Origin: Setaria digitata
Taxonomy: Eukaryota > Nematoda > Chromadorea > Rhabditida > Setariidae
Length of the DNA: 64,000 nt
NCBI GenBank assembly: GCA_003640385.1
Contig: RCAB01000259.1
Location: 25,718 to 89,717 of the forward strand
Direction of reading: 5' to 3'
Position 1 is the stretch's first letter; the number at the start of each line of letters is the position of its first letter. Below the pieces are notes generated by a model. It did not search any database and had not been told where the DNA came from. It saw nothing but the letters and a program-made list of their open reading frames with translations. The translations under genes and the position numbers were made by a program. Positions 15,070-28,793 of the stretch are shown piece by piece.

Positions 15070-18000
15070 ATGTTGGACCGTGTGCTGAGTACGTGTATCG
15101 ATGGACGTACAGTGCGTATTAATATTATGCAGCCGTTAGCCGTGAGTTTTGTTACGGATGATCAGCTACCAGTGGAAGAAAGAAGCGGCTCAGTGTTGGC
15201 AAAATATAAAGAGGTATTGTTCCATTTCGATTCTACGAATTTAAAATACTACAGAAAAGCCACGTATTTCTAGAAATATGGCTTAAATATACACGAAATG
15301 ACTTATGAAAGGTCAGCATTCCAACATTTGGCAGTGCCCTTTCACTTTCCATCAAAAGCATATTTTGCCATATTTCTTATAAAAAATGAAAAAAAAAAAA
15401 TCGAATTTTGTCTGTGATGTGAAAATTTGAAAATAAAAAAAAATAGATCTAATACATTTTCTCTGTAGCTGCTTTATCTTTTTTGACTGGATTTTATCTA
15501 TATGTTTCGAAATTTCCTTCGAGAATGGGGATTAATTGTTTTAGGCTAGTGGAGTCACTGCAACACTGCCAAAAGTAAATGTTCGAAGACTATCACCTAA
15601 AGCTTTAGTATCTAAAAATTTTGAATTACCTAAAGGATATATCAAATATCGTGTGAGATTGAATGAAGAAATGGATAGTGTCTTGGAATATGATGTTGAC
15701 GAAGAAGTTTGCTTTTATGGTCTTATTACGATCCTTAATTTTCATCTTCAAATGTTAATGCATGAATATGTGAAGGCACTTTAGTTTTATTGTCAATAAG
15801 TGAGAAAAATTATATATACTACTCTGGTTGAATATTGTGCCATTTTTGAGGCATTTGGTAATTATGTAAAACCAGCAAGTTTTTGCAGGATATGGAATGG
15901 TTAAACATTGTTTCGAAGAAATTAGAGAAGGCTGGTGAAGAAGGTCTCAGTGTACATAGCTTTGAGATTGCAATGGATCGCCTGGAAAAAGAAAGCTTCT
16001 TCCAAGTAAGAGATCGTGTTTGGCAGAATGTCAGTAGCATTCGGTTAAATTTTAATTTTCGGAATACTTAGTGTACGAAGAATATCTGGTTTTATTTTCT
16101 GCTGCTATCTGAACCATCTTACATAGTCTATTATATGCAATATTTTATGCTACAGTTGTCAGTTAATATATGCGAATGGTTTTTTTTTTTTTTTGTTTTT
16201 AGATTTGTTAATCTTTTCTTTATTAACGTTTAGTGCTCAAAAGGTGGTAGCAGTTACAAATGTCTGGTTGATCAAGATGCTGTATGTTGCGTGTGTAACG
16301 ATGGTGAAGGAAGTAATATTAATCAGATCATCTTCTGTGACATGTGCAACATAGCCGTGCACCAAGTATATTATTTTTCATCTTTGATTAGCAACCTGAT
16401 GTTCGTTTTTTCATTTCTTTCTTTTTTTTTTTTTTTGTTTTCCTTCCAGTATTATTCTGAGTCTTAGTTTGTCTTTTTTTTTTGGCTGCCAAAGCATCAA
16501 TAAAAAGCCACTTTTCCTTTTTTTTTAGTTTCTCATCAATATTTTTGCAGCCTTACGCCGAGCACTTTCTCTTTTCCCTTACCCTAAATCTGTTTATTTC
16601 AACTTAGGACTGTTACGGTGTACCTTATGTTCCTGAAGGCCAGTGGCTTTGTCGTCGTTGTCAGATGTCACCATCGAAACCAGTGTCATGTGTACTGTGT
16701 CCCAGTTCGCACGGTGCCTTTAAGCAGACAGTTGACAGTCGTTGGGCTCATGTTGTCTGTGCTTTATGGCTTAATGAGGTTATTATTACTATGGTTTATA
16801 AATTGTTCCAGCTCATTGATGTCTTAAATCATTGCGGGATTAAAAAAAAAGGAAAAGTAATCGAAAATCGAGATAAAAAATAAGCTTATGGCACAGATTT
16901 AGATTAAGGCGCAATGAAGTTAGGAGCATGTTTAATGCATATCATGTGATGTAATATCCTTATCCATGAAGTTATTCTTGGGAATCACGCCACTCGAAGG
17001 ATTGAGTTGCAAGAGACTTTAGTTGAATTTTAGCCTCTTTTTTTTCTTTGTTCCTATATCTCTTTTTTAGGTCCATTTTGCCAATAGTGTCTTTATGGAG
17101 CCAATCGATGGAATTGAAAATTCATTAAGGCGAAGACAGCGATTGAGATGTATTGTATGCAAGCAAAAAGTGGGAGCGTGTTTGCAGTGCTCTAGGGTAT
17201 GTCAAACAATTTCGATTGTTTTATTGGTTAGAAATAATTCACTGGAAGTGTACGATTCAAGTCTGTCGATATCCTGCAGTGTGTAATTAATATCGGTACG
17301 TCAAGTGGCAAGAAGCTAGTGGAATCCTCGACAAGAGCTTTCTACTACATCTTGGTTTTTCACGTTTAGAACAAAAAAAAAAAAGACAAATAAATAAGTG
17401 ATGATCGAAGTACTAAATTAAACGTTGGTGCTAGGATTTTAGGATGAGCATAAAATATAATGGTCCTAAATAAGAGCTCCATTTGGGATAATTCTTTATG
17501 TCGTGGGCCGCATGCCGAGGAGACATTAAGCCTTGCTTTATGCTGCTATTTTTGATTTTAAATCAAATTGTTTCATCAGAAAAGCTGCACACGTTCCTTT
17601 CACGTAACATGCGCGAATGCCGCAGGTATGGAAATGCGCGCCGAAATAGTTGACAATCCCAAACGTGAAGGTGGAACCGAAGTGCGGTATACGGCTTTCT
17701 GTCATTTTCATTCAACCGATTTCGCGAAGTATGTTTCGCTAGATTTCTCCTCGCCTGTTCAAAAGAGAAAAAGAAGTTAGCTGCGGCCTTGTTTTATTTA
17801 ATGGGTGTGATTAAACAAGTTATGTATAATAAGTATGATTCATCAATCGCTTCCAAAATACCCACGAAGTAAAACAGGCTATACCAGATGTACACATTGT
17901 AGGATTTATTGCGAGTGGAACACTAAATCATGGTGAAGCTTCAATGAATAAAATAGTCATTTCAAGTGTTCATAAAATGACCATAATATTTTTTATAGGA

Positions 18001-21000
18001 GTGATGGGAGTGATTTCTCCAAGCAGAAGAAAAAAGTGGTACGTTTGAAATCGTTTACCCACTTGCACTGAAAAACTATTTTGAGGTTTTTACCTTGTCA
18101 CTTTTTGCTTTTGCTTTGAAATATAGTCGAGTTTTTCCCGTAAAGTTCAAAAGCCAGAAATTCATTTAGGATGAAATGATGAAAAAAGCACGCGAAAAAT
18201 TAGCAGCAAGTCAAGCAGTCATTCCGCCTGTCTCTATCCCTACTGTTCCACACGAAAGGTTTTATTATTTGCTTTGCTGCTTCCGCCTTTGGTATATATT
18301 TGTATATTCTGACTTTAAAGAAAAAAAAAACAAAACAAAGCAAAACAAAAACAAACAAACAAATAGGATTATTTTTGCGAATAAGATATTCGAAATCCTA
18401 GATACTGAACCACAAGCCTTATTTGTTTTAGCCGTATTTGCACTTCTAGGAGAGATTTGTTTTACCTTTATTCAGAAAGTTTGGTATCGTCACCACGACC
18501 ATGTATGTTTCCAATTAACTGATTTTTGTAGTTTGAAGAGAATATGCGAGAAAGCAGATATCTCTGAGAGTGTGATTCGTTACATTGTTGCTTATTGGTC
18601 GTTGAAAAGAAAATCACGATTTGGAGTGCCTCTTTTGCGAAGATTGATTGTAAGTAATCTCATTTAATGCTGTAGTATGCAATGATCCAAAAATTCAGTT
18701 TAATTCGAAATTCAGTGATACTGCATTGAATGTAATTGTTGAGGAACAGAGCAGTAAAACTGTTTTCTTTAGCATAGTAAAACACTTCCTAAGTCAGCCG
18801 ACACATCACCCACACCTGGACAGGAGGCATATCCCAGTGAATCTAGGACATACTTTTTGCTGCGAACAAATCTTGAACGTGTTCGTTTATTGTGCGAGCT
18901 CGTTAAGAAGCGAGAAAAAATGAAGAAAGAATTCGTAAGTTGCCTTTTCATTTATTATAGATTGTGCTTCTCATAAAGAGAATATTTCTGATCTTTAAGA
19001 GAATCAGTTTTTTAGTTGATTTATTTGCTGGTTTAGAATTTAATTAAATGGAGCTTTCGGAAATATCTTGGTTTTCGTTGCAGTACGATTCGACAGCTTC
19101 CTTGTTGAATCGTCTTACGAAGCCGCTGAATACAATAATGAGTGAAGTAATCGAAAAGATTGCTAGCAAAGATTATAGTGATGTAAGTCTTTTAATTTTC
19201 ATAATCTGAATAATTAAGAAGTAATAAAGATATATTTGATTTGTTTTGCGATTCATATTCAAGGAGGTAAGGGAGGTTTATTGTTTTTGAGAATGATTGT
19301 AGTTCTTTTTAAAATAACAATGATTATAGTCCTTTTTAAAATGTATTGTTTCTTCTAATTTCATCTGTATCCATTTTTGCTAGACTTGAGTGAAGATGTG
19401 AGTGGATAATCACACATATTTCTTTGAATTACTTTTTTTGCAGCTTTTTATGTGAAAACTGTTCACCCAGCTATTTTTACAGGTATTTGCAAAACCAGTG
19501 ACGGAAAAAGAAGTTCCTGGTTACTCAACAGTTATCAAAAATCCAATGGATTTGTCCACAATGCGGAAGTTTGTTCATAATGCTCTTATATCATTTTTTG
19601 ATCGCTTTTTGACGAGCTTTTGAGCACGTATATCTGAACTTTGGATTCCGATATATTTAAAGTCTTATGATATACTTTCCAGGAAGCTTGTAAAAGGAGA
19701 TTATAAAAATCTCTCACAGCTCAAGTCTGATTTCACGCTAATGATGAACAACTGCTCAACATTCAATCGACATAATGAATTTTTCTGGAAATATGGTCAT
19801 CGATTGCATCGCATTGGCCTGAAATATTTTAGAGCTGCTGAGAAAGATGTGCAGGCTCTTACTTTGGTAGGGACATTTTTTTTTTATTATGTTGTTTACT
19901 ATGCCACCTGTAGCTAATAACCGGTTAATACAGCATGACAGGGAGCAAGTTTAATTTGAAAAACAAATATAGGCTGACGTGTTGATGAACAATTGGGCTT
20001 TCTGTTCAACACTAGAGAAAATACATTGCTTTTGGTAGCCGTTGTACAACCAAAATTCAGAGAAATTCATTTGTCACTGTCTGGAAAGTTTTTTCTGTCT
20101 GACTAGTTAGAGCAATTTAATGCTGCATTTCTTACATTTTACAGGCAAATGGAGTGCTGAAAACTATATCAAGCATATCATATGCACCAGTAGATAGCTC
20201 TAAGCTTGGAAACGAAGAAGAAATACATGAAGAGTTAGAATTTGTACATAGGAAGGCGTCAGCATGCCGTAACCTAAAAGGTGAAAAAATGGTCCCAACG
20301 AGAGTGTCGACACGGAAACGTACTTTGCGAACTTTTGACGACGATGCCACACCAAAGCGTCCAAAATACGATCTGGGTAAGTCGGATAGAAGGATTGGTT
20401 TCGTAGTTTTAATGAAAAACTTCGAAGTTTCCTTTCGTTAATTTCATTATTTATTTTAGCTGTGGAGTCGTTTATGACCTACAGGAACGGACCATTAAAA
20501 AGTCCGAAATTTTTGACTACCGACACTTCTACAATGGAAGAATCAAGTTCTGCTGACGACGAACTGCCGCTTCGACGAGGCAGACGAAGAAGCACAAGAA
20601 AATGTCGAAGACTGATGCCACCACCACCAACGGAACGTCCTGTTGGTAAAGTTTTGATTCGTTATAAGCTTGTAAAAAAAAAAAAGATTTTTAACCCATC
20701 GGGTAGGATAATTCGAATACCACCGCATGTCACTGTATAAAATATCTTTCTAAATTCTGCTGCAAAACTCATTTATTGCCCTTGTGAAATTATGAAGTGA
20801 TGAATGAGCCAGTGATTCTGACCCGGTTGATCTTCGATGCTCAATACGATAGTCCTTCTGTTCCACACTGTAGTTGCCATATGAACACTGTAATGACGCC
20901 AGCTTGAATTTTATTAAAAAAAAAAAAGAGAAATCTATCGCATTATTCATATTTAAAATAAAAGTTTTGTAGAAACAGTTGAAGTAGCATGTGAGTTCCA

Positions 21001-21826
21001 ACATGACGATATTGTCTGGATAACAGAAAATGAAGAACGCAAAATTGGACGAGTTATCGATCTACGTATGAGAGTAGGCTTTCAAAGCTTAATCTTCCTT
21101 TGCTAAGAATTTGTTTATAATAGATATTTTATTTTGAAAATTTTACATCTACATATGAAAACCTAATGTAAAAAAAAGCGCAGAATTTTCGATTTATCTG
21201 GAAACAATACTTTTTGTCTACATATTTTATCGTAGTTTCAGGTTTTACTCGCTGACTTACCAATAGATGAAATGTTTAGTGCAAAACCGCATGATTACAC
21301 TCAATATGTTTTGGTCTTATATTTCGATGGTCAAAAAAACTGGTAAGATGTTGATCAGAATAGTCAATGACTTTTTTTTTTTTTGCAGCCGAGAAGAGAA
21401 ATGATTAGATTAACTGAAAAAAGCTTTCTTTAGTTGTCTTTTATGTTTGAGTTCCATTTCTATTCGTTTTCAATTTTTACTTCTGTTCGTGTTCATTCCT
21501 TGCCTGTCTTGCATCTGTATAATCCCTTAAAAATTTGGGTGTTGAAGTACTGTTTGTTTTCTTTATTGTCCGCAATACAGGTGGTTGATACCTATTGCTG
21601 CAATTTCTTTTCGTTTTCTTGCATCCGCATGTGTCCATTCTATTTCTAATTCTTGCAGATTACTTAAGCGGACTTAAATTAGGCCACTTTTTCTAAGGAA
21701 TTCATAATTTTCAGGAGATGGGTTCCAGTGAAATACGTTTCTTATTGTCTTGTAAAATCTATAAAAGCCGAAGATTATCCTCCTGCTATTCGAGAAGCAT
21801 TAAGAGAAGCAAAAGCATTCTTGTAG
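15070..21826 (+). CDS. lin-49: BRPF1/LIN-49-type PHD-bromodomain-PWWP chromatin reader
   Basis: BRPF proteins are scaffolds of MOZ/MORF/HBO1 histone acetyltransferase complexes; LIN-49 is the C. elegans member. Exons: 15070-15213, 15545-15706, 15889-16005, 16234-16365, 16608-16778, 17071-17196, 17580-17728, 17999-18038, 18170-18258, 18532-18649, 18773-18934, 19084-19182, 19483-19568, 19683-19866, 20145-20376, 20460-20645, 20973-21073, 21242-21342, 21715-21826. They give about 836 residues. Order: an enhancer-of-polycomb-like region (EYDVDEEDMEWL), a PHD finger ([30 protein letters not shown]), an extended PHD with zinc knuckle ([12 protein letters not shown] to CHFHS), a bromodomain (residues about 450-575, with [17 protein letters not shown] and the acetyl-lysine Asn in CSTFNRHNE), and a C-terminal PWWP-like domain ([27 protein letters not shown]). 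No N-terminal C2H2 finger is seen. An AATAAA lies at about 22232. Confidence 0.93.
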
Positions 21827-23091
21827 GTGTTTGAAATCCGCTTCATAATATCTGATTTCAGGGTAATGCTCTGTCGCATCCAAATGATTTTTAATATAGG
21901 TAGGAGTGAAAATTTCGAGATTGCAAAAAAATATTTCGACAAAATTGCAAACATATGATGTCTTGTACTTTTCGTGAGTTGTACAATTCGAACTACTTTC
22001 AGAGGTATGTGAAGCATCGCAAAGTTGTTTACCAAAAAGGAAGCGTTGTTTCTGGTGATTCACCGAATTATATACTTAACTATGTCATATATACGTTGTT
22101 GCTCTCGCTTGAACTGTACTATATAATCTCCAGAATAAATTTCAGTCATAAAATTAAATTGACATGACAAGTAATCAACGGTAAATAATATCAAATGTAA
22201 TGATAGATCTTAATTATGCAGATTAAGTTTAAATAAAGTATCTCGTTTGCTTTATTTATATTTCTACGGAAAATGTCTCTTATATGAATGATCAGTGATA
22301 TTTATTTAAGAATTATCTGTAGCGAAAATCAAGTCATTCGCCAATTTCTTCTCAATTGAGGTTGTTTTTAACTACGATTGCATGAATTATAGCAACAAAA
22401 ACAAGAATTTCAAACAATCAAAAAGTTTAACGTTTTTTGTATCGAATGAAATACTTGGCAATTTCATCTCATTCAGTCTTGGATACGAAGAATCTAACCA
22501 ATACTAATTCTGTATTTCTGAACATTTTGCCATACGTGCTTTTGTTTAAAGTAGGCTTGGAAAAATAGGAATTTGTTCCAATTTCAAGATTAAGCTTCAT
22601 CCTTCGATTCCTGTTTAATGATGGAATCAGTGCCACTACACATTACAGTCATTGTATTTGAACTATCATCTGATATGTCTAAAATTTTTGAGGGTTCAAA
22701 ATTTACATGGTGAAGTGTGTGGGCCGTATTTATGTTCCTCATTTATATTAACATTGAGAAAATTGTTACGTGAAATTATCGAAGCATTTTGGCCAAGCGC
22801 TGGAATGGCTGATTAGAGGCCGGATGGTACCCTTTCATCTTTTTTTTTTTTAATCATTAGTAGATGACCAAGGAAACTCAGGAGAGTAAATTGTAAATGA
22901 CGAGAAACACTTTCACGTGACTAGCTAGCTGTTTGTTGATAGTTTGAACATCATAAGTGGTATAAGTAGGTGTGTTCACGTATCGGAATTCGTCGATTTC
23001 AAGAAATAATGCTTAATTGATTTTTACGATCGCAGGTAGTTGCTGCTACTATTGACGTGAGAAAAAAGTGTCTGGAATTTGTTCAGGATAA
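21827..23091. other. Intergenic region after BRPF gene
   Basis: This holds the BRPF 3' UTR (AATAAA near 22232) and the upstream region of the next gene. A CGCAG acceptor at about 23036 precedes the next ATG. No further gene is seen. Confidence 0.5.
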
Positions 23092-24453
23092 ATGGACGAT
23101 CACAGTGTGTTATTCGATTTTAAGCGAACTGTGAGTTTATTGAAATTTATAATTATCTAATTGGTTGCTTCGTTATGTATCGTTGCGAAGGATTCTCTTT
23201 ATTACGCGTATTTACCATTCAACAAGTCTTTTTTTTTTTTTTTTGAGGAAATTAATCAATTAATAGCTTACATTTTTCAATTTACCAGAATATTGTTGAA
23301 ATTATGCAAGTATTTTCTGAAGAATATGAGTGGAGAAGGATAGAATGCTTTCTTCTTTAAATACTAAACTTGATTTTATAACGGAAATGTTATATTTCAA
23401 GATTTCATCGGAATGCAATAATATAATTATTTAATCGAAGAAAAACCATGTACATGAAAAATTTCTCTAGGCTTCTTGCATCAAAAAGACACTGTGCTGA
23501 GCTTTTATGTAACTATAACTAGCGTTAGGAGAAAAATCTGGCGAAATTTTTTGTGTAAGTGATCAAGTGTATGATTACTCTATACCATTTAACAGTTGTG
23601 TCACTCTTGCTTAATCATTGCAGATGTCATCGAGTAATGGTCATGAATCAGAATTAAGACTAACGTCTGAAAATGGTAATGAGCCCTTCAGTAGAAAAAG
23701 TAACTTTTGTATCGATTAAAGAAAGTTCAATAGAGCAAAATGCTATGGATTTTCATCCTAGCAGATTGTTAGAAGTTTATGGATTTTCCAATCCTTTTTC
23801 TTTTGCCTGGCTAGAAAAAATCAAGTAAGAGCAAGAGAGTAAGATTAAGTAAAAGATATTAAGTAAAAGAGTGAATCTTCTTCAGTCTTATGAAATGGTA
23901 CTATTGAAAATCACAGACTATTATCCTACATTTCATGATTGTTGGGTAACATCCCAGTCGCAGTTGTTTTTTATGGTTAAGCAAATAGCTTTTTGCTGCC
24001 TTTTTTTTTCTTCAGCTTTTTAGCTCTGCTAAAATCCAAACGTTTCCCAGCTTTTAGTCTTAGATTTGTGTTTTTTTGTTTTTAGATATGGGATTAAAAA
24101 GTCAGGAAAGTAATGGTCGACGAAAAACAAATTCCGAAAGACAAATTACAAGGTGGGTTATTTAAGCGTTTGTCATATCTTCTTATTCCCTTATTCCTTT
24201 CAGTGTTTTTTATTTAACAAATAATATTTATGATAAAAGAAATAATAGGTATTCCCTCAATACTAGTAGTTAATTCAAAATCATGTGTAAGGCTTTTATT
24301 CTACCGCATTCTTGGCAGTGGTTGGGAAGATTTGCTGGAATAGCTACTAAAAAAGAAAATCAATATATATATATATATATATATTGATTTTCATATATTG
24401 ATTTTATATATATATATATATATATTGATTATTATTATTTATATAATATATAT

Positions 24454-24515
<62 letters not shown>

Positions 24516-24621
24516 TTTTAATATATATATATATTTTAATATATATATATTATATATATATTTTTAATATATATACTTATATATATTATATAAATATATA
24601 TATATTTATATATATGATTAN

Positions 24622-24653
<32 letters not shown>

Positions 24654-27600
24654 GCTTTTAATATATATATATTTTAATATATATATATTATATATATATT
24701 TTTAATATATATATATATATACTTATATATATTATATAAATATATATATATTTATATATATGATTAGGCAGAAAATGCAGTATGATGAGTTGATTTATAT
24801 AGCTTAAAAGCACATTATGATAAGTTGAACAAGACTAATAATTAGTTTGACTATAACATGGCGAGTCTGAAATAGCTGCTTTATGCGTTCATTTACTTGT
24901 CAGCTGTATTGTCCGGTACTGTGTACTGCGGTACCTCTATTCTCATTTATAAAATTAACTGCGCTTGTTTAAGGAAGAAAAAGCGGATTCCAGAAGAATC
25001 GGCTTCAGTTTCAGAACAGAAAAATTATGCAAGTGCAAGAATCGGATATTCGCCAATTCGAAAACGACATGTGTAAGCCGATGCTTATCCACCGATCGGA
25101 TTTAATTTAAAAAAAAAAAGTGCATATAAAGGAAATTATCATAAAAATGGGTAAAATTCAGAAGTTGATTTCATTCTCCTGTTTGTTGTCTGGTTATAAT
25201 TATTGTCATATTATATTTCAGAAATACTAAAGAAGATGCTGCCTTTGTTTATATCGACAATACAGGAGCTGCACAAGTTGTTGCCTCAGTTAGTGATCCT
25301 GAAAGGTGCACTATTTTTGTATATGTTTTTCAAAATCTACTTAAAAAGCTAGTCTGTTTTGAATCAGTTAATTTGACTTTTTGATTTTGGTAAATGTTTA
25401 GAAGAAAATGGAATGAATGTCATTATTTCACAGCGTTTATCATTTCAGATGTTTGGATACTGCAAAAAAACGAAGGGAAGATCAGATACAGGTAGAGAAA
25501 GACTCTAGGAAAATGGATAAAGGAATTAGGAGACGAAAAAAAGAAAAGTCGACGAAAGGGATTCAAAAGAGAACTCTGGAAGATAGAGAGAAGGTATTTG
25601 AATTCATATACTCGTTTCAGCAATCCCTTGAATAAAAATTAGAGTTCACTGTTTTTTGTGATGACTTTTCTACCTTTGCAAACTTTAAAATTTTTCAGCT
25701 TCAGTTACGTAATTAGGATATTTCATACTCATCCAATTTTTGAGGACCTCCTAACAAGCATTTTCTCCGGAAGGAAAAAATCTCTTAATCGTTAAAGGCG
25801 AAGACAGAAATCTAATTGTCCATCATTTCCAGTATAGCTTTTTATAATCATCCAAAAGTACGTAGTGCCTTGATTTCCAAAGATCATTTATTATTTCCAA
25901 AAATCGTTCTAGCGATACTTTTACTGATAATTTAGCGCAGTTTGTGTGTGTTAAATTTTTAACCAGCTAACATTCGAAATGATTCTTCCAGCTATTTCAA
26001 GAAAGTCAGAAGCGACACTGTAAGCATTCATTTTTGCTATGTAAATCACGCAATGAATCAAATCCGCTCGAATTAACTGGACTGGAGAAAAATTCAAACG
26101 AACTAAAATTGGTTTGTTGCTTATTTATCGCTTGAATCGTTTGATTTCCTAATATTCACATTATTGTATTCTCTTTTCTTGTTTTCGTTTAGCATTATTT
26201 CAAGTTTTTCAATTTTGTATATTGTGGATTTAGAGTTTTCCTTTTCCTCCATATAGACTTTCGAATGGGAAATTTCGTCCACACCATTGGCAGTAATAAT
26301 CAACCTGGTTAATATGTAAAAAGCAGTGAACCACTTTGGTGGTTTTCACTGTATGAATAGAGAAGAAAAGTGATGAACTGTGTAATAAGGCCATCCTCAC
26401 CAGTATATCATCTATATTTTCACCTTAGTTTTATATATTTTGAAGTGTATTTTTTAATTTTTAACTTGATTTCTAATGAATCGTTATATATTAAGTGTGG
26501 ATTTTCAGATGAGAACTAAGGAAAACGAGTCGAATGAAAAAGACATGACAGTCGTAAATTCATCAAAAGATGTAGTCGGGGAGGAAGCAAAAGTGGTAGA
26601 ATCTGAAAGATGATTTTTTCTAATTTCCTTATTTATCGATAATTAGGAGATATCATAATTATCTAAATCATAAAGCAGTGCGCAAATACTGGTTTCTTTT
26701 GAGTTGGATGTAGACAGTACTAAAGTTGAAGAATACAAACTTCACATGCACTTGTTGAGCTTCAGGTATATGAGAAGGATTTTACATCTAAACGAGTTTC
26801 TGTGGCTGGATTGAGTGATGAAGAGATGTTCAAAATGTTCAACTTATGTAGATTTGTTGTTCGGCTTGATAAGTTTGTTTTATGTTTTTGTTCGACAAGT
26901 GAAATAATTCGCTTATGAGTAAGGACAAAGAAAATGCATTCATTTCAAAATAAGTGATTATAAAAAAAAAATAGAATCTGCAGAACTGTCACTAATTTCT
27001 GCTTGTTTTGTTTAGNCAAAGAAAATGCATTCATTTCAAAATAAGTGATTATAAAAAAAAAAATAGAATCTGCAGAACTGTCACTAATTTCTGCTTGTTT
27101 TGTTTAGTTATTTACAGTTCACATCTTTAGAATTAGGTCGGAAGACATTTCTCGACTTCGCGGAGAATTATGGAATGCTGAAAATGCGAACAAAAATATG
27201 AAGATGGGAAATGGTTAGAAGCTAAATTTTATGACCTACTGTGGAAATAGAATATTTTTAGAATTAACTCACTGTAATGTTATCGATTTATCCTTTTCAG
27301 TCACTGATTCTTTATCGGAGTTGGAGCGATCGAATAAATTACCTTTGTTTGAACTTATCTGCAATAAATCAAAGAAAAAAGGAAAATTGGAACAGTTATC
27401 AAGACTTCTAGACAATTGCCATGTTTGTCATCGGCTGCTTAGTGAAACCACTGACACTTGGATGAATGTTTGTTCTTCTTTTTTCATTCGTTGCTGATTA
27501 CAATCAAATTGTAGGAATTATATGATTGCATCATATGACTTCGTCTTCTTTTTTTTTAACATGATCTTTTCATATAATTATATACAAGAATTTCGATTTA

Positions 27601-27884
27601 GTCATTTTCATATTTTTTTATTATATTTTCATTTTTTTTTTTTGATGTCAAAACATAAGCATCAAAAGTTTTTGAAGTTCAAATTTATTCTCTTTTGACT
27701 GATAAAATTTACTGTGGAAAATGTGTGGTGGAGTGGAATAAAAATCTTGAATATAAATCATTTAAGACCGGCATTGTATATTTCAGGTATTAGGCAAAAA
27801 ATCTGTGTACTGTTCCCTCAACTGCATACAGAAGCAGGTTGAACTAGCAAAAAAGGTATGTTTATATATATATATATTTTATTT

Positions 27885-27918
<34 letters not shown>

Positions 27919-28746
27919 AAATAAAATGAATCGTAGTAATTTTGACTACTGATTAACAAAATTTATTTATTTAACAGTGTTTATTTTCCATCATTAGAGT
28001 TTCTTCGATTCAACTGCTAATAATAATTCTTTTGCTATCGTCTCATATGTTGCTGCTAATACAAAAAAATACTTCTTAGTCTCCGGAAAAATTTGCATTC
28101 CTTTTCATTGCTATTATTAATATAAGGAGATGTATAAAAATCATCAAAATCCATTTTTATAAATTTCTATTTCGACTTAGATATAATTGACCAAAATTCA
28201 AGTTTAAGTTAATTTCCGATTCAACGGTTCCTCTAGTGTTGTTGGACCCATGCGGAGCAGTTTTTAATGGACCTACTGCACCTACTTCTGATACTCTCTA
28301 TAGTTTTTTATGCTCTCATGCGGAATTTACGCCCGTGCTACCAGTCTCAGAAAATCCAGGGAAAAATATCGAAGATAGTAAGCGTTTAATTCCTTCACAT
28401 AATTATTCGATTGCTGATTAATCTTTTATCACAGTGATTGTTATTTTTGATATCAAATTCAGTTTCGATTTCTTTTTTCAGGAAAATGTAATTCTAATGT
28501 TAATAAATACAATAATTCAAAAATGGAACTGCTTTCGAAAGATACTGATCAACGTCGCTTACAGGTGAAACGAGTAATTGCTGAAAAATTATTAACAAGG
28601 TCTCTTTTCTCTCTTTCTAATACTTTTGAATTTCAGTTTTGTGGAAGAGTGTTATTTCAAAATAATATATATAGATATATATTGTTTTAAATAAATAAAT
28701 AAGTGCATTAGATATATTTATTTACTTATTTATGTGTTTGTTTAGT

Positions 28747-28793
<47 letters not shown>

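Noticed and set aside
24398..24661. 87-residue Ile/Tyr open frame
   Set aside because: Translated AT dinucleotide repeat containing an N.
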